This document shows, one piece after another, positions 25,967 to 35,162 of a stretch of 43,136 nucleotides of DNA. The position numbers were made by a program, and so were the translations under genes. Where the stretch lies: assembly GCF_015356865.1 (NCBI RefSeq), contig NZ_JAAFZA010000072.1:1-43136 (forward strand). Reading direction: 5' to 3'. How positions within the stretch are numbered: position 1 is the stretch's first letter; every line of letters begins with the position of its first letter. The stretch is from Catenulispora pinisilvae (lineage in GTDB: Bacteria > Actinomycetota > Actinomycetes > Streptomycetales > Catenulisporaceae). The notes below the pieces were generated by a model. It saw only the letters and a list, made by a program, of their open reading frames with translations. It was not told the origin of the DNA and ran no database searches.

Positions 25967-27333
25967 CTTTCCCGGAGAACCCGCCGACCCCGAAGCAGTT
26001 CTGGTGTGAGCTGGCCTGGGTCGGCGGCGAGATCAAGACCAAGGTCCTCATCGAGGTGGCGGCGGGGCGGATCTCGTCTGTCACCTGTGGCGTGAAGCCA
26101 CGGCCCCAGGACGCCGAGAAGCTGACCGGGCTGACCATCCCGGGCTTGGCGAACGTCCACTCCCACGCCTTCCACCGGGCCCTGCGCGGCCGAACCCAGG
26201 TCGAGTCCGGCACGTTCTGGACCTGGCGCGAGCGCATGTACGCCGCGGCCGCGCACCTGGACCCGGACTCGTACCGCGAACTGGCCACCGCGGTCTTCGC
26301 CGAGATGGCCCTGGCCGGGGTCACCGCGGTCGGCGAGTTCCACTACCTGCACCACTCGCCCAAGGGCGGCCTGTATCAGGACCCGAATGCCATGGGCCAC
26401 GCCCTGACCCAGGCCGCCCAGGCCGCCGGGATCCGCATCACGCTGCTGGACACGTGCTACCTGGCCGGCGGCTTCGACACCGAGCTGAACGACGTCCAGC
26501 GCCGCTTCTCCGACGGCGACGCCGCCCGCTGGGCCGACCGCGTCGAGGCGCTGCGCAAGGCGTATGCGGGCTCTGACATGGTGCGCGTCGGCGCGGCGGT
26601 GCACAGCGTCCGCGCCGTCCCGGTGGACCAGCTGCCGCCGGTGGTGGCCTTCGCGGCGGAGAACGAGATGCCGCTGCACGTCCACCTGTCCGAACAGCGC
26701 GCGGAGAACGACGCCTGCCTGGCCCGCCACCACAAGACCCCCACGGAACTGCTGCACGCGGTCGGCGCACTCGGGCCCCGCACCACGGCGGTCCACGCCA
26801 CGCACCTGTCGCAGATGGACATCGATCTGCTCGGCACCTCCGCCACCGCGGTCTGCATGTGCCCCACCACCGAACGCGACCTCGCCGACGGCATCGGCCC
26901 GGCCCACGCGGCGCACCTGGCCGGCTCCCCGGTCAACCTCGGCTCGGACTCCCACGCGATGATCGACCTCTTCGAAGAGGCGCGCGCCGTGGAACTGGAC
27001 GAACGCCTGCGCACCGAACGCCGCGGCCACTGGCTCGCCAGCGAACTCCTCCAGGCGGCGACCGAGTCGGGCCACGCCTCCCTCGGCTGGCCGGCCGCGG
27101 GCCGCCTGGAAGCCGGCGCGCTGGCGGACTTCACAACGATCGCCCTGGACACCGTCCGCCTGGCCGGGGTGCAACCCGCCCACGCCGCCGAATCGGTGAT
27201 CTTCGCCGCCACCGCCGCCGACGTCCGGCATGTCGTGGTGGCGGGGCGCTTCACGGTGCGCGATCATCAGCACGCGCTGGTGTCGGACGTGCCGGGGCGG
27301 CTGGCGGCGTCGATCGGGGCGATCTTCAAGTAG
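25963..27333 (+). CDS. hutF: Formimidoylglutamate deiminase
   Basis: HutF is an amidohydrolase-superfamily enzyme converting N-formimidoyl-glutamate to N-formylglutamate and ammonia, the five-step branch of histidine use. About 456 residues. Metal-binding blocks are GLANVHSHAFHRALRGR (HxH), HVHLSEQRAEN, AVHATHL and the closing GSDSHAMIDLFEEAR with the catalytic Asp. The GTG at 25963 overlaps the preceding stop (GTGA) with GGAG eight bases upstream; a GTG two codons earlier is too close to that site. It should work directly after HutI and before the M20 enzyme. A ~300-bp inverted-repeat element follows, separating it from hutI. Confidence 0.94.
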   Translation: MTFPENPPTPKQFWCELAWVGGEIKTKVLIEVAAGRISSVTCGVKPRPQDAEKLTGLTIPGLANVHSHAFHRALRGRTQVESGTFWTWRERMYAAAAHLDPDSYRELATAVFAEMALAGVTAVGEFHYLHHSPKGGLYQDPNAMGHALTQAAQAAGIRITLLDTCYLAGGFDTELNDVQRRFSDGDAARWADRVEALRKAYAGSDMVRVGAAVHSVRAVPVDQLPPVVAFAAENEMPLHVHLSEQRAENDACLARHHKTPTELLHAVGALGPRTTAVHATHLSQMDIDLLGTSATAVCMCPTTERDLADGIGPAHAAHLAGSPVNLGSDSHAMIDLFEEARAVELDERLRTERRGHWLASELLQAATESGHASLGWPAAGRLEAGALADFTTIALDTVRLAGVQPAHAAESVIFAATAADVRHVVVAGRFTVRDHQHALVSDVPGRLAASIGAIFK

Positions 27334-27349
27334 CGGTGGTGTCGGGGCG

Positions 27350-27650
27350 CATTATGTTATGTGAGATTCGCCCCATTTATCAGTATTGCCGGGCCCACTG
27401 ACAGGCCATTCGAGCTCGGCGGCTGGCAGGTCTTCCGGGCTCCGGCGCGGCAGGCTTTCGGGCTCGGCGTGGCAGGGCTCGGCGTGACAGGCTTTCGAGC
27501 TCGGCGTGGCAGGGCTCGGCACGGCAGACCTTTCGTGCTCGACACGGCAGGGCTTCCTGGATCGGCGCGGCAGGCCTTCGGGCTCGGCGGCGCACTTGTC
27601 AGCGCGATCGGCGACACTTGTAACTGGGGCGAATCGCCCATAACACAATG
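27350..27650. mobile_element. MITE-like element with 35-bp inverted ends
   Basis: The left end 27350-27384 (starting CATTATGTTATGTGAGATTC) and the reverse complement of 27616-27650 (starting CATTGTGTTATGGGCGATTC) match at 29 of 35 positions. Between them lie ~230 bp of degenerate tandem repeats and no transposase. The structure is that of a non-autonomous transposable element (MITE) inserted between hutF and hutI. No convincing target-site duplication is seen. AT-rich ends in a GC-rich region also suggest a foreign source. The plus strand stays open through it in the hutI frame. Confidence 0.55.
27425..27590. repeat. Degenerate ~22-bp tandem repeats inside the element
   Basis: About eight units of the form GGCAGGCTTTCGGGCTCGGC follow one another, including two shortened 15-base units (GGCAGGGCTCGGCGT). 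Copies differ at several positions, so the array is not recent. It fills the centre of the inverted-repeat element. Confidence 0.75.
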
Positions 27651-27657
27651 GAGCAGC

Positions 27658-28818
27658 GTGACCACCACCCTCCTCACCGGCATCGCCGAGCTCACCACCC
27701 ACGCCGAAGCCGACGCCCCCGGCCCGCTCGCCGACGCCGCCCTCGTCATCGCCGACGGCCGCGTCGCCTGGACCGGTCCCGCGGCGCAGGCCCCCGATGC
27801 CGATGAGCGGGTGGACCTCGGTGGGCGGGCGGTGATCCCCGGCTTCGTCGACAGCCATGCGCATCTGGTCTTCGCCGGCGACCGCGCGCAGGAGTTCGCC
27901 GCGCGCATGACCGGCGCGCCCTACAGCGCCGGCGGGATCCGGACCACCGTGGCCGCCACCCGGGCCGCGTCCGATGACGCGCTGCGCGCCAACCTCAAGC
28001 GGCTCACCGACGAGATGCTGCGGCAGGGCACCACGACCGTCGAGTGCAAGTCCGGTTACGGCCTCACCGTCGAGCACGAGGCCCGGGCGCTGCGGCTGGC
28101 GCGCGAGCAGGTCGAGGCCGTCACCTACCTCGGCGCGCACGTCGTGCCCGCCGAGTACAAGGACCGCCCCGCCGAGTACGTCGACCTCGTCAAGGGCCCG
28201 ATGCTCGACGCCTGCGCGCCCTACGCCGACTTCGCCGACGTCTTCTGCGAACGCGGTGCCTTCGACGCGGAGCAGACCCGCGAGATCCTGACCGCCGCCC
28301 GCGCCAAGGGCCTGGACCTGCGCCTGCACGCCAACCAGCTCGGCAACGGGCCCGGCGTGCAACTCGCCGTCGAGTTCGGCGCGGCCTCGGCCGACCACTG
28401 CACGTTCCTGGACGACAACGACATCGAGGCGCTAGCCGGATCGCAGACCATTGCGACGCTCCTGCCCGGTGTGGAGTTCTCGACGCGCTCGCCCTACCCC
28501 GACGCCCGCCGACTCCTGGACGCCGGTGCGACCGTCGCGATCGCCACCGACTGCAACCCAGGGTCCTGCTATACGAACTCGATGCCGTTCTGCATCGCCG
28601 TCGCGGTGCGGGACATGCGCATGTCCCCGGCCGAAGCCCTGTGGGCCGCGACCGTCGGCGGGGCCGAGGCCCTGCGCCGGGACGACGTCGGCCACCTCGG
28701 CGTCGGGGCCCGCGCGGACCTCGCCGTGCTGGACGCCCCGAGCTTCATCCACCTCGCCTACCGGCCGGGCGTCCCGCTCGTCCACAGGGTGTGGAAGAAC
28801 GGGACGCCCGCCGGGTGA
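27658..28818 (+). CDS. hutI: Imidazolonepropionase
   Basis: HutI opens the imidazolone ring to give N-formimidoyl-glutamate, the step between HutU and HutF. At 386 residues it is slightly short of the usual ~400. Amidohydrolase metal and active-site blocks are [49 protein letters not shown] and [17 protein letters not shown]. The GTG at 27658, after GGAGC, was chosen. The frame is open back to 27361 through the inverted-repeat element, but that extra ~100 residues is low-complexity and has no family counterpart. Because the element separates it from hutF, it may depend on a promoter within or at the edge of that element. Convergent with the CWB2 gene. Confidence 0.95.
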   Translation: MTTTLLTGIAELTTHAEADAPGPLADAALVIADGRVAWTGPAAQAPDADERVDLGGRAVIPGFVDSHAHLVFAGDRAQEFAARMTGAPYSAGGIRTTVAATRAASDDALRANLKRLTDEMLRQGTTTVECKSGYGLTVEHEARALRLAREQVEAVTYLGAHVVPAEYKDRPAEYVDLVKGPMLDACAPYADFADVFCERGAFDAEQTREILTAARAKGLDLRLHANQLGNGPGVQLAVEFGAASADHCTFLDDNDIEALAGSQTIATLLPGVEFSTRSPYPDARRLLDAGATVAIATDCNPGSCYTNSMPFCIAVAVRDMRMSPAEALWAATVGGAEALRRDDVGHLGVGARADLAVLDAPSFIHLAYRPGVPLVHRVWKNGTPAG

Positions 28819-28859
28819 AGCGCTGATTCAGTTTGTTGATTCAGGCTGCGCAGCACAGA

Positions 28860-30254
28860 TCACGGGTTGTACTGGCCACTGTGCGCCGCGTCCGTGATCT
28901 GCCCGTACACGTGGTCGGTGATCGCCTTCGGCCCGCCGAACACGTCGACGAACGCGACCCCGGGCTGCTTGCCCATCGCGTCGAAGTACCCGCCGATCGG
29001 GTCCGGCAGCGTGTTCGGGTCGGTCAGCAGCAGCGGCTGCTGCACGTTGGCCACGTACGCGGCGCCGGTCAGGGCGTCGGCGAAGGTGCTGCCGCTGGCC
29101 ACCCCGACCAGGTAGGTCAGCGAGAACTCGCCGAACACCTTGGCGGAGGTCTGATACCGGTCGGCACCGGACAGCTCGCTGTGGCACTGCCCGGCGGCCA
29201 GCGCGCTGAGCGCGTGCACCGCCGCCCCGCCGACGGCGCTCACCGCGTCGCAGTTCTTGGTGCCCAGCTTGCTCTTGACGTAGGCCGAGGTGGTCGGGTC
29301 GAAGAACGAGGCGCCGTTGGTCAAGATGATCGCGGCCGGCTGCGGGGCTTGGCCGGCGACCTCGGTGGCCCGGGGGCCGGCGGCCAGCGGACCGGCCGAG
29401 AGCGCGTCGGGGAAGTCGGTACCGGTGGCCACCACCACGTTCGACGGGTCGCCCAGCCCGAACTTCGCGACCTGTAGCGCGGTGTCGAAGCGGGTCTGCC
29501 CGGCGAAGCGCTGGACCTTGTAGCCCTCGTTGATCAGCTCCTGGTCCACCGACGGCGCGACCGCCGAGTACCCGCCCAGGATGAAGACGGTGCGGCCCTT
29601 GGGCACCACCCGGTTGATCTCGTCGTTGGCCGGGCCGTACAGCCCGGCGTTCGGCGGGGTCAGCAGCAGCGGGCCGCGCTTGTAGGAGGCCAGCGGCACA
29701 CCGGCCAGCGCGTCCGGGAACGTGCCGGAGGTGGCGATGACCGCGGTCTGCGCCTGGCCCCAGCTGCTCTTCGGGTCCGCCGTGAGCCACTGCTTCTTCG
29801 AGATCTGCACCGCGGTGTCCAGCCGGTCGGTGCCGGCGATCCGGTTGATCTGCGCCTGCCCCGCGGCGCCGCCGATCAACAGGTGACCACTCTCGACGGC
29901 CGGGGAGTAGCCCGGCCACTGGAGCGTCAGGGTCACGCGATAGTCGCCGGGGTTCTGGTAGGTGTGCACGACGTCGACGTCGGTGGACAGCGAGGCCTGC
30001 TGGCCGTCACCGAAGTCCAGGGTGGCGGTGCAGCCGTTCCCCGGGTCGACGGTGTTCCCGGCGACCCGGATGGTGATCGGCGCGGGCGCCACCGCACCGG
30101 GCGGGTTGAAGGCGATCGGGCCCTGCTTCTCCAACCCCGAGGCACAGGTCCCGGAGTCGGTCGCGGCGTGCGCCGGCGCGACGGCCAGCGCCGAGGCGGC
30201 CGCGCCCGAGACCAGCGCGACGGCGGTGAGCAGGCTGGATGTTCTGCGTTTCAT
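28860..30254 (-). CDS. Secreted cell-wall-binding protein (PKD and CWB2 repeats)
   Basis: A 464-residue exported protein. An N-terminal signal peptide (MKRRTSSLLTAVALVSGAAA, likely cleaved after AHA at about 30) is followed by a PKD-like beta domain (~35-125; TLDFGDGQQ and VVHTYQNPGDYRV). Three CWB2 (cell wall binding repeat 2) units follow, each opening with a related motif: INRIAGTDRLDTAVQIS, VQRFAGQTRFDTALQVA and ELSGADRYQTSAKVF. CWB2 modules attach proteins non-covalently to anionic wall polymers. The ATG at 30252-30254 was chosen because an upstream in-frame ATG would put 26 charged residues before the signal. No catalytic domain is seen, so the role is surface or structural. Confidence 0.87.
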   Translation of the reverse strand: MKRRTSSLLTAVALVSGAAASALAVAPAHAATDSGTCASGLEKQGPIAFNPPGAVAPAPITIRVAGNTVDPGNGCTATLDFGDGQQASLSTDVDVVHTYQNPGDYRVTLTLQWPGYSPAVESGHLLIGGAAGQAQINRIAGTDRLDTAVQISKKQWLTADPKSSWGQAQTAVIATSGTFPDALAGVPLASYKRGPLLLTPPNAGLYGPANDEINRVVPKGRTVFILGGYSAVAPSVDQELINEGYKVQRFAGQTRFDTALQVAKFGLGDPSNVVVATGTDFPDALSAGPLAAGPRATEVAGQAPQPAAIILTNGASFFDPTTSAYVKSKLGTKNCDAVSAVGGAAVHALSALAAGQCHSELSGADRYQTSAKVFGEFSLTYLVGVASGSTFADALTGAAYVANVQQPLLLTDPNTLPDPIGGYFDAMGKQPGVAFVDVFGGPKAITDHVYGQITDAAHSGQYNP

Positions 30255-30455
30255 TGGCGAAGAGCCCCCAGCAGACGAGATGGGACGGAGGGTGTCGTCG
30301 CCGAGCTTCGCGTATTCCGCGTCCGCCATCAAAGGTCAGACGGCGTATAGACAGTCGCTAAAACGCTGTGGGTAAATATGCCGTCGCTATTGCCGAGCGG
30401 GTATTTTGTGGCGAGGGTGAACAGCGCGTGGGGCCAGGTTAGCGGGGGAGGGCGG

Positions 30456-31778
30456 ATGAGGACCATCATCAACCGGGATTTCACCCGGTTATGGTACGGA
30501 CAAGCGGTATCGAAGGTCGGCGACTACGTCTTCAATACGACGCTGGTGCTATGGATCGCCACGAAACTGGGCTACCACAAGAGCTGGGCCGCGGGCGCGG
30601 TGTCCGGTGTGTTGATCTCGGGCTTGATCGCGACGTTCGCCATCGCCCCGGCGGCCGGGGTCTTCGCGGACCGCTGGAACCGCAAGCGCACGATGCTGCG
30701 GATGGACGCGATCCGCACCGTCCTGGTCGGCGGGCTCGCCGCGATCGCCTTCATACCGGCCGACAAGCTCCCGGTCGGAGTATGGCTCGCGCTCATCTAC
30801 GTCGTCGTCTTCGCCGTCAACGCCGCAGGGACGTTCTTCGGCCCATCCCGCATGGCCGTCGTCCCCGACGTGGTGGACGGCCCGGCGCAGATCGCCAAGG
30901 TCTCCGGCATCACCCAGTCCACCGACGCGCTGGCCGGGATGATCGGCCCCCCGCTGGCCGCGCCGCTGTTGTTCGCCGCCGGTGTACAGTGGGCAATCGT
31001 TATCAATGCCCTGTCTTACGCGATATCGTTCATGATGATCCGTACGGTCCCGATTCCGGACAACGCCCCGACCGCCGCCGAGCGATCCGGGTCGGGCTTC
31101 TGGGCGGATTTCGCCGCGGGTCTCGCGTTCTTCGGCCGGACCCGGGTGCTGGTGGTGGTCATCGTCTCGGCCTGCATCGCCAACTTCGGCGGCCAGGCGA
31201 TGAACACGCTGGACGTCTTCTTCACCACCCAGAACCTGCACGCCGCGCCCAAGCTCTACGGTCTGCTCGGCATGGCGGCCGGCGCCGGGGCCATCGTCGG
31301 CGGCCGGCTGTCCACCCGGGTGGTCGCCCGGATCGGGACGGTGAAGGCGGTCTGGACGACCGTCGGGACCTCCGGGCTGCTGGTCCTGCTCTACGCCCGG
31401 CAGACGTCCATCTGGGCCGCGATCCCCGTGATCTTCCTGGGCCTGCTGCCGGTGGCGATGGTCAACGCGGCCATCGAGCCGCTGGTGATCCAGGTGACGC
31501 CGCGGGCGATGCTGGGCCGCGTCGCCTCGGTGATCACGCCGGTGATCAGCATGACGCAGCTCGGCTCGACAGTGCTGATCGGCTGGCTGTTCAGCACGGT
31601 CATGGTGCGCTTCCGGGCGAACGTCGGCGGACTGCACATGGGACCGATCGACACCATGTTCACGATCACCGGCCTGCTATTCCTCGCCGCCGCGGTCTAC
31701 GCCTACCTCATGCTGCCGCGTGACGGCATCACCGCCCCGGTGGAAACCGCGAGAGAGCCCGAGCTCGCAGAGACCTGA
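30456..31778 (+). CDS. MFS transporter, first of a tandem pair
   Basis: A 440-residue, 12-helix major facilitator transporter of the DHA3/EntS-like exporter type. Motif A reads GVFADRWNRKRTMLRMDAIR. GGGAGGG precedes the ATG at 30456; the frame is open 26 codons further upstream without family support. It is highly similar along its full length to the next gene, with the same N-terminal TIINRDFTRLWYGQAVSKVG and shared blocks such as NLHAAPKLYGLLGMA and GGLHMGPIDT. The two clearly arose by tandem duplication. The substrate is unknown; no biosynthetic cluster or regulator adjoins. Confidence 0.88.
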   Translation: MRTIINRDFTRLWYGQAVSKVGDYVFNTTLVLWIATKLGYHKSWAAGAVSGVLISGLIATFAIAPAAGVFADRWNRKRTMLRMDAIRTVLVGGLAAIAFIPADKLPVGVWLALIYVVVFAVNAAGTFFGPSRMAVVPDVVDGPAQIAKVSGITQSTDALAGMIGPPLAAPLLFAAGVQWAIVINALSYAISFMMIRTVPIPDNAPTAAERSGSGFWADFAAGLAFFGRTRVLVVVIVSACIANFGGQAMNTLDVFFTTQNLHAAPKLYGLLGMAAGAGAIVGGRLSTRVVARIGTVKAVWTTVGTSGLLVLLYARQTSIWAAIPVIFLGLLPVAMVNAAIEPLVIQVTPRAMLGRVASVITPVISMTQLGSTVLIGWLFSTVMVRFRANVGGLHMGPIDTMFTITGLLFLAAAVYAYLMLPRDGITAPVETAREPELAET

Positions 31779-31825
31779 GAACCCTTACTACCTTTAGGCA
31801 GCAACGCCACAGCCACGGGGGGACG

Positions 31826-33181
31826 ATGAAGACCATCATCAACCGGGACTTCACCCGGCTCTGGTACGGCCAGGCCGTATCGAAGGTCGGCGACTACGTC
31901 TTCAACACGACGCTGATCCTGTGGATCGCCACCAAGCTCGGCAACGGCAAGAGCTGGGCCCCGATGGCGGTGTCCGGGGTCCTGCTCTCGGGTCTGGTGG
32001 CGGCGTTCGCCATCGCCCCGGCGGCCGGGGTCTTCGCCGACCGGTGGAACCGCAAGCGCACGATGCTGTGGATGGACGCCGTCCGGGCGGTGCTGGTCGG
32101 CGGGCTCGCCGCGGTCGCCTTCATCCCGGCCGACAAGCTGCCGGTCGGGGCGTGGCTCACGCTGATCTACGTCGTCGTCTTCGGGGTCAACGCGGCGGGG
32201 ACGTTCTTCGGACCCTCGCGTATGGCCGTCGTCCCCGATGTGGTCGACGGGCCCGATCAGATCGCGAAGGCGGCCGGCATCACCCAGTCCACCGAGGCGC
32301 TGGCCGGGATGATCGGTCCGCCGTTGGCCGCGCCGCTGTTGTTCGCCGCCGGCGTGCAGTGGGCGGTCATCATCAATGCCCTGTCTTATGTGGTGTCCTT
32401 CCTCGCGATCCGGTCGGTGCCGATCCCGGACAACTCCACGAGTGCCGCCGAGCGGAGCCAGTCGGGATTCTGGGCCGACTTCAAGATCGGGATCACGTTC
32501 TTCGCCAAGACCCGGGTGCTGGTGGTCCTGATCGTCGCCTCGTGCATCGCCAACTTCGGCGCCCAGGCCATGAACACCCTCGACGTCTTCTTCGTGACCC
32601 GGAACCTGCACGCCGCGCCCAAGCTCTACGGTCTGCTCGGCATGGCCTTCGGCGCCGGGGCCATCATCGGCGCCCTGTTCTCGGTCCGCGTGGTCCGGCG
32701 GATCGGGTTGGTCAACGCGATCTGGCTGCCGGTCGTGGTGGCGGGCCTGCTCATCATGGGCTACGCCCGGCAGACCTCGATCTGGGCGGCGATCCCGCTC
32801 ATCTTCGTGTACGCGCTGCCGATCGCCGTGGTCAACGCCACGCTGGAGCCGCTGGTCATCCAGGTGACGCCGCGCAAGATGCTGGGCCGGGTGATCTCCG
32901 TGTTCATGCCGGTCATCAGCATCACCCAACTCGGCTCGACGATGCTGATCGGCTGGCTGTTCAGCACGGTCATGCTGCACTTCCACGCGAACGCCGGCGG
33001 ACTGCACATGGGACCGATCGACACCATCTTCACGATCACCGGCCTACTGTTCCTCGCCGCCGCGGCCTACGCCTTCATCCTGCTGCCGCGTAAGGGGATC
33101 GCCGCCGCCGAACCAGACCGCGAACCAGACACCGAGCCGGACCGCGCACCGGAAGACGAACCGGAAACCGCACGCACCTGA
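31826..33181 (+). CDS. MFS transporter, second of a tandem pair
   Basis: A 451-residue paralogue of the preceding MFS gene, 47 bp downstream and in the same direction. A GGGGGGA ribosome site precedes the ATG. The membrane core is nearly superimposable on the first copy; differences gather in the last membrane helices, the linker around residue 200 and the charged tail (repeated EPDxEPDR-like residues ending ETART). Two diverged copies could differ in substrate, or form a heterodimer. The two genes probably share one transcript. A sigma-factor operon follows after ~95 bp. Confidence 0.88.
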   Translation: MKTIINRDFTRLWYGQAVSKVGDYVFNTTLILWIATKLGNGKSWAPMAVSGVLLSGLVAAFAIAPAAGVFADRWNRKRTMLWMDAVRAVLVGGLAAVAFIPADKLPVGAWLTLIYVVVFGVNAAGTFFGPSRMAVVPDVVDGPDQIAKAAGITQSTEALAGMIGPPLAAPLLFAAGVQWAVIINALSYVVSFLAIRSVPIPDNSTSAAERSQSGFWADFKIGITFFAKTRVLVVLIVASCIANFGAQAMNTLDVFFVTRNLHAAPKLYGLLGMAFGAGAIIGALFSVRVVRRIGLVNAIWLPVVVAGLLIMGYARQTSIWAAIPLIFVYALPIAVVNATLEPLVIQVTPRKMLGRVISVFMPVISITQLGSTMLIGWLFSTVMLHFHANAGGLHMGPIDTIFTITGLLFLAAAAYAFILLPRKGIAAAEPDREPDTEPDRAPEDEPETART

Positions 33182-33200
33182 GAACCGCCGCGCAATCCGA

Positions 33201-33252
33201 TGCAACCTCCCGGCCCCTGGCGCACTCTGAAGCGGCTGTCATGAACGACAGC
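33201..33252 (+). promoter_or_regulatory. Candidate control region of the second sigma operon
   Basis: TGCAACCTCCCGGC (33201-33214) resembles the element before the first sigma gene. Further on, GCTGTC-ATGAAC-GACAGC (33235-33252) is a six-base inverted repeat ending 23 bases before the sigma start and could be an operator. Both are inferred from sequence only. Confidence 0.3.
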
Positions 33253-33275
33253 ACACCACAGAGGGCGGGGATCCG

Positions 33276-33836
33276 GTGTTAGGCAGGCTCACCCAAGAAG
33301 AGCTGGCGGACTTCACCGAGTTCGCCCAGGCCCGGCAACGGCACCTGATGCGCACGGCGTACCTGCTGTGCGGGAACCGCCAGGCCGCCCAGGACCTGAC
33401 CCAGACGGCACTGCTGGACCTGTGCCGGGCCTGGCGCCGGGTACGGCGGGTCGACGACGTCGACGCCTACTCGCACCGCGTCCTCATCAACGCCTACCGC
33501 ACCGCCCTGCGCAAGGCGGGCCGGGAGCGCAAAGCGTTGTGGGACAAGGCGTGGGAGGCCGAGACGTTCGAAGCCGCCTCGGCTCCGGACCACTCCGTGG
33601 GCCTGCGCCTGACGCTGCTGGCGGCGCTGGACCGGCTGCCGCCGAAGGCGCGGGCCGTGGTCGTGCTGCGGTACTGGGAGGACCTGAGCGTGGAGGCGAC
33701 GGCCGCCGCGCTCGGGTGCTCGACCGGCACCGTCAAGAGTCAGTCGTCGCGCGCCCTGGCCAGGCTGCGCACGCTGCTCGGCGACGGGTTCGCCACCACC
33801 GATTCCGAGCTCTGGGAGAACTCACATGGAAACTGA
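33276..33836 (+). CDS. SigE-family RNA polymerase sigma-70 factor
   Basis: A 186-residue ECF-type sigma factor. Region 2 covers FTEFAQARQRHLMRTAYLLC, AAQDLTQTALLDLCRAWRRV and the following helix. Region 4 holds RLPPKARAVVVLRYWEDLSV and the recognition helix GCSTGTVKSQSSRALARLR. GTG start behind GGCGGGG. It overlaps the next gene by 11 bases. The middle linker between the two regions is basic and longer than in the sigma factor at 4932-5462, so their regulons probably differ, although both follow the same genetic plan. Confidence 0.9.
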   Translation: MLGRLTQEELADFTEFAQARQRHLMRTAYLLCGNRQAAQDLTQTALLDLCRAWRRVRRVDDVDAYSHRVLINAYRTALRKAGRERKALWDKAWEAETFEAASAPDHSVGLRLTLLAALDRLPPKARAVVVLRYWEDLSVEATAAALGCSTGTVKSQSSRALARLRTLLGDGFATTDSELWENSHGN

Positions 33837-34980
33837 ACACCCGGACACCGAAGGGATGCACCGCCTCTTCGACGACGCGCTGGCCGACGCCGACCTGACC
33901 GGGGACGTCGTCCCCGGCGTGCTGACCGGCTACGAGCGCACGGTGAAGGTCCGGCGCTACCAGACCGCCGGCGTGGCGCTGGCCGTGCTGGCCACGGCCG
34001 GGGTCGCGGTCAGCGCGCTGCCCCGCGGTGGCGCGTCGGTCCGCACGCCCGAGCCGGCCGCGTCGAGCGCGGCTTCGGGCCCGGACTACTGCACGCACCA
34101 GCACTGGGTCTCCACGCCCAACCCGGACGTCGAGGTGGTCAACGAACTGTCCTCGAATCCGGCGGTCGACCAGGCCAACTGCGAGGCGCTGCGGACCGCG
34201 CTGCACGCGACGATCCCCGATGCACAGCTGGTGCCGAGGTACCTCCCCGACCTCACGCTCGACCCGCGCCTGGACCAGGCGCAGGTGAAGAAGGTCAACG
34301 AGGAGATGAGAACCGACCCGCTGCCGGGGAACGCCGACCAGACGAAGTACTTCGGCTCCGAGCTGAAGTACCTGGCCGTCCACCCGGAGGATCCGGCGAA
34401 CGTCTATACCCCCAACGGCTATGAGCTGGTCACGGCCGACGGTCGGGACCTGCTCGGGATCAGCGGCCCGGGCAACGTCAAGCAGGTCGCCGACGACCCC
34501 CTCTCGTTCGTGGGGTCGGCCGCGTCGAGCGACTGCACGACGGCGCCGCCGAGCCTGGCGGGCATGGTCCATTGCACACCCGTCGGCACGGCCGGTGGCT
34601 GGCACGGCGCGTTGTGGCGAGAGCCCGAACCCATCGACGGCACCGACGCCTGGACGTTGACGGCCGTCGTGACCGGCCCGCAGGCGACGAGCATCCGGGT
34701 CACCGACGGCCTCGACATCGATGCCTGGTACCGCGCGGGGATGTATGACGGGACCCTCAGCACCTTCATCGACCAGAACACCAAGTGGATCAACCGCTGG
34801 AGCGGGCAGACCGCCGTGGGGAAGAACCCGCCCGCCGCACACGTCGTGACCGAGCAGCAGTTGGCCCAGTTCCTCGACTCGTCCGCGTTCCAGACGTACG
34901 CCGACAGCTACCGCACCTACATCGACAATCTGCCGCAGACCCAGGGCAGCGAGACAGCGGACCCGGTCCACAGTCACTGA
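33826..34980 (+). CDS. Single-pass membrane protein paired with the second sigma factor
   Basis: A 384-residue protein whose ATG lies within the sigma-factor gene (11-base overlap), with GGGAGA as ribosome site. A ~45-residue acidic cytoplasmic segment precedes one membrane helix (VALAVLATAGVAVSALP, about 50-66) and ~315 external residues with several cysteines (DYCTHQHW, ANCEALR, DCTTAPP, VHCTPVG). Its position fits an anti-sigma factor or a signal receptor acting on the sigma factor, but no known anti-sigma domain is visible. Compare the 380-residue protein at 3793. Confidence 0.8.
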   Translation: METEHPDTEGMHRLFDDALADADLTGDVVPGVLTGYERTVKVRRYQTAGVALAVLATAGVAVSALPRGGASVRTPEPAASSAASGPDYCTHQHWVSTPNPDVEVVNELSSNPAVDQANCEALRTALHATIPDAQLVPRYLPDLTLDPRLDQAQVKKVNEEMRTDPLPGNADQTKYFGSELKYLAVHPEDPANVYTPNGYELVTADGRDLLGISGPGNVKQVADDPLSFVGSAASSDCTTAPPSLAGMVHCTPVGTAGGWHGALWREPEPIDGTDAWTLTAVVTGPQATSIRVTDGLDIDAWYRAGMYDGTLSTFIDQNTKWINRWSGQTAVGKNPPAAHVVTEQQLAQFLDSSAFQTYADSYRTYIDNLPQTQGSETADPVHSH

Positions 34981-35043
34981 GCGGTCAGCACGATCCGCGC
35001 GTTTTCGCGCACACCCGCACGACCCGCACCGCCCGCACGAAAA

Positions 35044-35082
35044 GGCGGCGACCAGCTGAGTCCAAGTCAGCTGGCCGCCGCC
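35044..35082 (-). terminator. Terminator between the sigma operon and serS
   Basis: GGCGGCGACCAGCTGA pairs with TCAGCTGGCCGCCGCC over 16 positions with one mismatch and a seven-base loop. Read on the minus strand it is followed immediately by TTTT. It ends serS transcription and, as a strong stem, probably also stops the convergent operon. Confidence 0.8.
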
Positions 35083-35162
35083 ATCGCATTCTGTCAGCAG
35101 GGGCCTTCCGAGATCCCCCGGCCTTTCATCGGTCCCGCGATCGGTCCCGCGCGCCGGATCCC

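Noticed and set aside
27425..27590. A CRISPR-like array
   Set aside because: Units are degenerate, directly abutting and of unequal length, with no unique spacers and no cas gene.
27361..27657. HutI with a 99-residue N-terminal extension
   Set aside because: The extension is translated from the inverted-repeat element and its tandem repeats, with no counterpart in the family; the GTG at 27658 gives normal length.
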